Part shown: positions 59,477-64,000 of the stretch, piece by piece
Position numbering within the stretch: position 1 is the stretch's first letter
Layout: every line of letters starts with the position of its first letter
Source of the DNA: Roseibium album
GTDB lineage: Bacteria > Pseudomonadota > Alphaproteobacteria > Rhizobiales > Stappiaceae
Length of the DNA: 64,000 nt
Direction of reading: 5' to 3'
Assembly (NCBI RefSeq): GCF_001404515.1
Contig: NZ_CXWE01000002.1
Location: 806,001-870,000, forward strand
Program-made: the position numbers and the translations under genes
Notes under the pieces: model-generated
What the model was told of the DNA's origin: nothing
The model's input: only the letters and a program-made list of their open reading frames with translations
Database searches by the model: none

Positions 59477-60121
59477 TCAGCCGGCACTTGCCCCAAGATG
59501 CTCAAGAACAAGAACCGCTGTTCCTTTCGGGCACCGTTGGTACAGGTCGATGACATCTTCCGGCAGCATGCGGACGCACCCGCTGGAGACGTCATGCCCG
59601 ATGCTCCAGGGTTCCAGCGTCCCGTGCAGACGGTAGCCGAGATCCCTGCCGTCCCGGTAGAGATACAGAGCCCTTGGACCGAGCGGATTGTTGGCGGCGC
59701 CGCCGTCGACCTTGCGCGGCAATTCGGGTTGACGCTTCAACATCTCGGGCGGTGGAACCCACCGCGGCCACAGTGCCTTGCGGTCGATCCGGGCACGTCC
59801 GTACCATTTGAAGCCTTCCCGGCCGACACCCACGCCATATCTCAGCGCCGTGTTGTTTTCCCAGATCCAGTAAAGAAAGTGGTTCTTGGTATCGACCACG
59901 ACAGTCCCCGGAGGTTCCGGGCTGAAATACTTGACCATCTGGCGGCGCCAGACGGGATCGATGCGGTTCAGGTTTGTACGCCGGTACTGATATCCATTGT
60001 CCTGCTGGTAGCCGTTGAAATAGGCATTCGCAGCAGCATTGGCTTTCGCTGCATGTGGCAGTGCAAGAGTCCCCGCAAAAGCTGCGGCTCCTCCTAATAA
60101 TGTTCGGCGATCAATTTCCAT
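59477..60121 (-). CDS. L,D-transpeptidase (YkuD domain)
   Basis: A 214-residue periplasmic enzyme that makes 3-3 cross-links in peptidoglycan or ties outer-membrane proteins to it. The ATG at 60121 follows AGGAGGA and gives M-E-I-D-R-R-T-L-L-G-G-A-A-A-F, a Tat-like signal peptide with A-x-A ends (A-K-A-N-A). The active site is complete: G-H-D-V-S-S-G-C-V-R-M with Cys182. The central part Y-G-V-G-V-G-R-E-G-F is the family mark. The partner upstream in the same direction of reading is the Pal-like gene, which suggests a joint envelope role. Confidence 0.93.
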   Translation of the reverse strand: MEIDRRTLLGGAAAFAGTLALPHAAKANAAANAYFNGYQQDNGYQYRRTNLNRIDPVWRRQMVKYFSPEPPGTVVVDTKNHFLYWIWENNTALRYGVGVGREGFKWYGRARIDRKALWPRWVPPPEMLKRQPELPRKVDGGAANNPLGPRALYLYRDGRDLGYRLHGTLEPWSIGHDVSSGCVRMLPEDVIDLYQRCPKGTAVLVLEHLGASAG

Positions 60122-60282
60122 CCCATTCCTCCTAAACAGGTCGGTGACCATATGTCACCCGGGGTCCACGCCAGCCGACATTAAGACGGAATCTCGAGCG
60201 ACCCGTCAACCGCCAAGAAACGATTGTCTTGGCAAGAAACCTGATCTTCGAGACATTTCTGCCGGAAATGAAGACGTCTTGC

Positions 60283-61191
60283 TCAGATTTTCCGCATACG
60301 TTCCCGGTAGAGAATGTAGAGACCCGACCCGACAACAATAGCCGCACCAATGATGGTCGTGACCGTCGGCACATCGCCGAATACCAGAAATCCGAGCGCA
60401 ATCATCCAGACGATCTGTGTGTAGATGAACGGCGCGAGCACCGGGGCCGGTGCGATCCTGTGTGCCATGATGAACAGATAATGCCCGCCGCCGCCGAACA
60501 CACCTGTCGCAAACAGCAGGACCCAGCTCCAGAGGTCCGGCGGCGTCACCCAGACGGTCAGACCTGCGGGCGCCATGGCAATGGCCGCGACAATTCCCGA
60601 AATGATCAGCATGCCTGCCGAACTGTCAGTGCCTGTCAACTGTCTGGTGAGTATCGCGTAAATCGCGTAAAAAACCATCGACGCGACCGAATAGACTGCG
60701 GCCCAATGCATGTTGCCCAGACCCGGTTGAGTGACGACAAGAATACCCAGGAAACCGATGACAATCGCGATCCAGCGCCTTGGCCCCGCCCATTCTCCCA
60801 GCATCGGGCCGGCAAGCGCGGTGATGACGAAAGGCGCGGCAAACATGATCGCCGTCGTTTCCGCCAGTTGCAGGTAGCGAACCGCGAGAAAATTGAAGAT
60901 TGTTATGCCCAGCAGGCAGAAGGCCCGCACAATATGCAGCATGGGCCTTTTGGTCTTGAACAGCGCCGGATTTTTCCAGACACGAAACAGGAGAAACGAC
61001 AGGATGACGTGACTGACGAATCGCAGCCAGACAATCTGCAGCGTTGGCACGGATTCGATGAGATACTTTGCTGTCGCATCGAGGAATGAAAAACTCAGAC
61101 AAGCAAGTACGATGAGGCCGATACCGGCAAGGGGGGCAGCCTCAGTGAGCGAACCACCAGCTTGCGCATCCTGGCTGTCTTGCACCATCAA
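60283..61191 (-). CDS. DMT superfamily (EamA) transporter
   Basis: A 302-residue membrane protein with ten helices in two repeats. I-V-L-A-C-L-S-F-S-F-L-D-A-T-A-K-Y opens the first and T-T-I-I-G-A-A-I-V-V-G-S-G-L-Y closes the second. It is distinct from the transporter near 31 kb but in the same family. Substrate unknown. AAAGG stands eight bases before the ATG. The gene diverges from the methyltransferase gene ogt. Confidence 0.87.
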   Translation of the reverse strand: MMVQDSQDAQAGGSLTEAAPLAGIGLIVLACLSFSFLDATAKYLIESVPTLQIVWLRFVSHVILSFLLFRVWKNPALFKTKRPMLHIVRAFCLLGITIFNFLAVRYLQLAETTAIMFAAPFVITALAGPMLGEWAGPRRWIAIVIGFLGILVVTQPGLGNMHWAAVYSVASMVFYAIYAILTRQLTGTDSSAGMLIISGIVAAIAMAPAGLTVWVTPPDLWSWVLLFATGVFGGGGHYLFIMAHRIAPAPVLAPFIYTQIVWMIALGFLVFGDVPTVTTIIGAAIVVGSGLYILYRERMRKI

Positions 61192-61315
61192 ATTGGCCTT
61201 TTACCTGTCATCCGTCGACGAAAACGCCGGGTGTTCGGACGTCTTCGACGAAAAAGTCCGGTTGAGATCGGTTCCGCAACCTACTAGACACATCGTGAGC
61301 AAAGCGGGAGCCGGC

Positions 61316-61771
61316 ATGCCTGTTACAGAAATCGATACATGGCTGGGACGCTTGTCCATTCATGAAACGGATGGCGCGATCACTCAACTACTATGGAACG
61401 GTTCCGGTCGCAAAGAAGAAACGCCCGTCCTCAAGGAAGCAGCCGCGCAGCTGCAAGCCTATATGAACGGCAAGCTCGAGAAGTTTGACCTGCCCCTGTC
61501 GCCGAAAGGCGGTGACCTTCATCAGGCGGTCTTTCGTGCAATGCTGGCGATCCCCTTTGGTGAGACACGGACTTACGGTGATGTCGCCAGGGAACTGGAC
61601 ACATATGGCCAGCCCGTCGGTCAGGCCTGTGGTGCCAATCCGATCCCGATCATCATTCCCTGCCACCGTATTCTTTCGGCCAATGGCCTGGGCGGCTTTT
61701 CCGGTTCTGGCGGTACGGAAACCAAGATCGCACTCCTGAAACATGAGGGCGGGTATCCTTTTCTGGTTTGA
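61316..61771 (+). CDS. ogt: Methylated-DNA--protein-cysteine methyltransferase
   Basis: A 151-residue suicide enzyme that takes methyl groups off O6-methylguanine in DNA. The ATG at 61316 follows GGGAG and fits family homology; the frame opens 86 codons earlier through the divergent promoter. The acceptor Cys116 lies in I-I-P-C-H-R-I-L. The DNA-binding part reads F-G-E-T-R-T-Y-G-D-V-A-R, and Asn in G-A-N-P follows. The end G-G-F-S-G-S-G-G-T-E-T-K is standard. It lacks the N-terminal Ada domain, so it is the constitutive type. Confidence 0.93.
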   Translation: MPVTEIDTWLGRLSIHETDGAITQLLWNGSGRKEETPVLKEAAAQLQAYMNGKLEKFDLPLSPKGGDLHQAVFRAMLAIPFGETRTYGDVARELDTYGQPVGQACGANPIPIIIPCHRILSANGLGGFSGSGGTETKIALLKHEGGYPFLV

Positions 61772-62000
61772 AGCAAACCAATTGCATCCGCCCATGCTTC
61801 TGGCAAAACAAACAGCATTTGATCTTGAGGGCTGCCTGTGGATGACATACGGAACCGTATTGAGCAGGCAACCCTTGACTGAAACACTGGCGGCACTGCT
61901 TTGCTTAGGTGATTGAACAGGAACGACCCTGGTACATTTGAGCTGTCGTGAAGACACCCTATGTTCCCGACCCGCGAACACGAGATTTTCAGGAGCGGCC

Positions 62001-62978
62001 ATGAGCGGACTACTTGCCCTACTAGATGACGTTGCAGCCATTGCAAAAGTTGCAGCTGCATCTGTTGATGACGTCATAGGTCAGGCCGCCAAGGCTGGGT
62101 CCAAGGCCGCAGGTGCGGTCATTGACGATGCTGCGGTCACGCCGAAATACGTGACCGGCTTCAAACCGGCCCGCGAACTCCCGATTGTCATGCGAATTGC
62201 AACCGGATCGCTCAAGAACAAACTGATCTTCCTGTTGCCGGTCGGTCTGGCTCTCAACGAGTTTGCGCCCTGGACGATCACTCCCTTGCTTATGCTCGGC
62301 GGGGCTTACCTGTGTTTCGAAGGCGCGGAAAAGATCCACCATCTCTTCGCACACAAGGAAAGCCACGCCGATTTGCCTCTGGAAGAGGCTGTTGATGCAG
62401 TCCACCTGGAGGAACAGAAAGTCTCAGGGGCCATCAAGACCGATTTTATCCTGTCTGCGGAAATCATGACGATTGCGCTTTCTGAAATCCCCGAAAGCAA
62501 CATCTGGATGGAAGCAGCGACACTTGCCGTCGTCGCAATCGGCATCACCGTTATGGTCTATGGTTCGGTCGCGCTTATCGTCAAGGCCGATGATGTCGGA
62601 CTGATGATGTCCAACAAGGGGCGATTGTCGATTGTACGCGCCCTCGGAAGAGGCATCGTCAAGGCAATGCCGGGTTTCTTGAAGATTCTGATGGCTGTCG
62701 GCACTGCCGCCATGCTCTGGGTCGGTGGATCCATTGTCATTCATGGTCTGAAGGAACTCGGCGTCAAATGGTTGTACGGAACCATTCATGATGTGGCTCA
62801 CGGTGTTGCCCATGGCATCGGGCAGCTGGAAGGCTTTGTCGCCTGGGCCATGACCGCAACATTGGACGGCATTTTCGGATTGATCCTCGGGCTGATCCTG
62901 ATCCCCATTGTCACCAAGCTGATCCTGCCGGTCTGGAACTCATTCCGGAAAGACACAGGAGAGGTCGGCGGACAATGA
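62001..62978 (+). CDS. DUF808 family membrane protein (YedI-like)
   Basis: A 325-residue inner-membrane protein. The ATG at 62001 follows CAGGAG and begins M-S-G-L-L-A-L-L-D-D-V-A-A-I-A-K, the family start. An Ala-rich stretch (about 15-45) is followed by several helices, and G-A-Y-L-C-F-E-G-A-E-K-I-H-H near 95-110 is the family mark. The C-terminal half has repeated H-D-V-A-H-G-V-A-H-G. The function is unknown. A terminator follows. Confidence 0.9.
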   Translation: MSGLLALLDDVAAIAKVAAASVDDVIGQAAKAGSKAAGAVIDDAAVTPKYVTGFKPARELPIVMRIATGSLKNKLIFLLPVGLALNEFAPWTITPLLMLGGAYLCFEGAEKIHHLFAHKESHADLPLEEAVDAVHLEEQKVSGAIKTDFILSAEIMTIALSEIPESNIWMEAATLAVVAIGITVMVYGSVALIVKADDVGLMMSNKGRLSIVRALGRGIVKAMPGFLKILMAVGTAAMLWVGGSIVIHGLKELGVKWLYGTIHDVAHGVAHGIGQLEGFVAWAMTATLDGIFGLILGLILIPIVTKLILPVWNSFRKDTGEVGGQ

Positions 62979-62987
62979 TTGTCGGCG

Positions 62988-63015
62988 GAGCCCTCCGGGC
63001 AAGGGCTCTGTTTTC
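62988..63015 (+). terminator. Rho-independent terminator after the DUF808 gene
   Basis: GAGCCCT (62988-62994) and AGGGCTC (63002-63008) pair around a 7-nt loop and are followed by a T-rich stretch TGTTTTCTT. Confidence 0.8.
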
Positions 63016-63049
63016 TTCCAGAACATTGGAGTTTTAGGCATATTTCCGG

Positions 63050-63697
63050 TCAAGACTGGCCGATGGGTCGCAAAATCCAGGATTCCTCCCTGCCCGAACA
63101 CCGCTCGGCGAGTGGCCCGTAAATGTCCACACTCGCAAGATTTTCAATTTCATAAATGTCTTTGTACAGGCTGCGAACATGCTCTTCCGGCAGTGAAAAT
63201 GGCGGCCCTTCCATCTTGCCCTGATCATAGTCATAGCTGACCAGCAACTGCGGCACGGATGGGCAGAGCGATTGAAGATGCCGAACGTATTTGGTCCTCA
63301 TCTGCGCAGGCAGCGCGACCAGGGCCGCGCGATCGTAAACAGCATCGACTGAGCCGAGATCCAGGGCACTCAACTCAAAAAAATCGCCGACCCATATGAC
63401 AATTCCCTTGCCTGAAAATCGTGTCAGACCGCGAAACCGGGCGACATCCGGCGTCAACGCCAGACGTTCGAAAACCTCGCCGACGGCATCTTGATTCAAC
63501 TCGATCCCACTGACCCCGTACCCTTGTGAAAGCAGCCAGTCCAGGTCTGCGGTCTTTCCGCAAAAGGGTACGAACACACGCGACCCGGACGATAAAGACA
63601 AAGCCATGAAATGTCGGACGAGATGCCTGTTTGGTACACTTTCGTGGAAGGCAATCTTTCCTTCCTGCCAGCGGGTTTGCCAAAATCTCTTGTCCAT
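63050..63697 (-). CDS. tpm: Thiopurine S-methyltransferase
   Basis: A 215-residue SAM-dependent methyltransferase of the TPMT family, which in bacteria also methylates selenium and tellurium species. M-D-K-R-F-W-Q-T-R-W at the start, F-V-P-F-C-G-K-T-A-D-L-D-W-L near 45-60, G-V-S-G-I-E-L as the SAM motif, and V-Y-D-R-A-A-L-V-A-L-P-A near 137 match Tpm. The ATG at 63697 fits this start; the frame opens 13 codons earlier. AAAGG is rather far upstream. It stands alone next to a TauE/SafE gene. Confidence 0.9.
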   Translation of the reverse strand: MDKRFWQTRWQEGKIAFHESVPNRHLVRHFMALSLSSGSRVFVPFCGKTADLDWLLSQGYGVSGIELNQDAVGEVFERLALTPDVARFRGLTRFSGKGIVIWVGDFFELSALDLGSVDAVYDRAALVALPAQMRTKYVRHLQSLCPSVPQLLVSYDYDQGKMEGPPFSLPEEHVRSLYKDIYEIENLASVDIYGPLAERCSGREESWILRPIGQS

Positions 63698-63760
63698 GAC
63701 GTCTTGACCTTTCTGCTGGTTTTTTCCCGGCGGCACGAGTTTGATGCCGATTTATATGTG

Positions 63761-64000
63761 TTACGGAATGAATGTGCGCCAGAAGTAGATGACAGACAAA
63801 ATGGTGCCGAAACCTATGACAATCGTTCGCAGCACCCTCTGATTGACCAGCCTTGCCCATCGGCCTCCCAGGTACCCCCCGAAGACGCTCCCGCTCATCA
63901 TGGAAAACGCGGCCGGCCAGTCGATCAGTCCTCCGACACCGAAAAGCACTATGCTGATGATCGTGAAATTCGTGGCAAGCAGGTTCTTGATGCTGTTGGC
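63761..64000 (-). CDS. TauE/SafE family permease, C-terminal end (partial)
   Basis: The last 79 codons of a gene that continues past the window edge. Read from 64000 it starts N-S-I-K-N-L-L-A-T-N-F-T, then L-I-D-W-P-A-A-F-S-M-M-S-G-S-V-F-G-G-Y-L-G-G split by a helix, and closes with a last membrane helix, I-V-I-G-F-G-T-I-L-S-V-I-Y-F. The G-G-Y-L-G-G-R-W-A run is typical of the sulphite/sulphonate exporter family. Substrate unknown; TPMT downstream does not settle it. Confidence 0.82.
   Translation of the reverse strand, partial: ANSIKNLLATNFTIISIVLFGVGGLIDWPAAFSMMSGSVFGGYLGGRWARLVNQRVLRTIVIGFGTILSVIYFWRTFIP

Noticed and set aside
1..64000. tRNA, rRNA, CRISPR array or insertion sequence
   Set aside because: No T-loop consensus in a cloverleaf setting, no regularly spaced repeats and no transposase motif were found in the gaps.

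Overview
The window is chromosomal DNA of an alphaproteobacterium. The gene families point to Hyphomicrobiales and, by inference only, to the marine Roseibium/Labrenzia/Stappia group: several ABC and TRAP uptake systems, PAS-7 hybrid kinases, a PomAB-type stator and a ferrochelatase with alphaproteobacterial features. It carries about 60 protein genes, no rRNA, tRNA or CRISPR array that I can see, and no intact mobile element. Many genes sit in short operons with 4-bp start/stop overlaps.

Region by region. 1-4.2 kb: the end of gltD with its terminator, then three envelope genes on the minus strand (DUF459 protein, MltB-type lytic transglycosylase, outer-membrane beta-barrel). 4.6-9 kb: arabinose-5-phosphate isomerase, a PomA/PomB-like stator pair, and an NfeD/stomatin pair. 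9.3-10.4 kb: ferrochelatase. 10.8-19.3 kb: one minus-strand operon of an acyl-CoA synthetase, a complete LivGHMKF-type ABC importer and a phenylacetate-CoA-ligase-like protein with an altered P-loop; it looks like import plus CoA activation of an organic acid. 20-22 kb: an unusual protein joining a papain-like peptidase to a serine alpha/beta hydrolase.

22-28 kb: a LacI regulator, then a minus-strand operon of a polar amino acid ABC importer, a class IV aminotransferase homologue lacking an evident PLP lysine, and a GntR regulator. 28-33 kb: small proteins, an unknown membrane-anchored protein followed by an overlapping EF-hand-like small ORF, a DMT exporter, and the tail of a decayed aldehyde dehydrogenase gene whose stop codon overlaps the start of a crotonase. 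33-36 kb: a hybrid kinase and an OmpR-type regulator. 36.5-43.7 kb: a TakP-like TRAP transporter whose large permease has a long helical C-terminal extension, divergent from a Cache-domain kinase/LuxR-type regulator pair, with a strong palindrome between them.

43.8-54 kb: a class C26 amidohydrolase, a DUF1007-NicO metal transporter fusion, a leucine dehydrogenase-like enzyme, a RES/Xre toxin-antitoxin pair with two spaced operator-like repeats, TetR and LysR regulators, and a COG0523 GTPase with a WD40 protein, probably metal homeostasis. 54-64 kb: an aminotransferase, a PAS/GAF/GGDEF diguanylate cyclase, a LacI regulator, a Pal-like lipoprotein, an L,D-transpeptidase, a second DMT exporter, a DNA-repair methyltransferase, a DUF808 membrane protein, a thiopurine methyltransferase and the end of a TauE/SafE permease cut by the window edge.

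The observations most worth following are the peptidase-hydrolase fusion, the TRAP permease extension and its candidate operator, the crotonase and aminotransferase lacking expected catalytic residues, and the candidate operators of the RES/Xre pair. All functions are read from sequence by eye; no database search was run.
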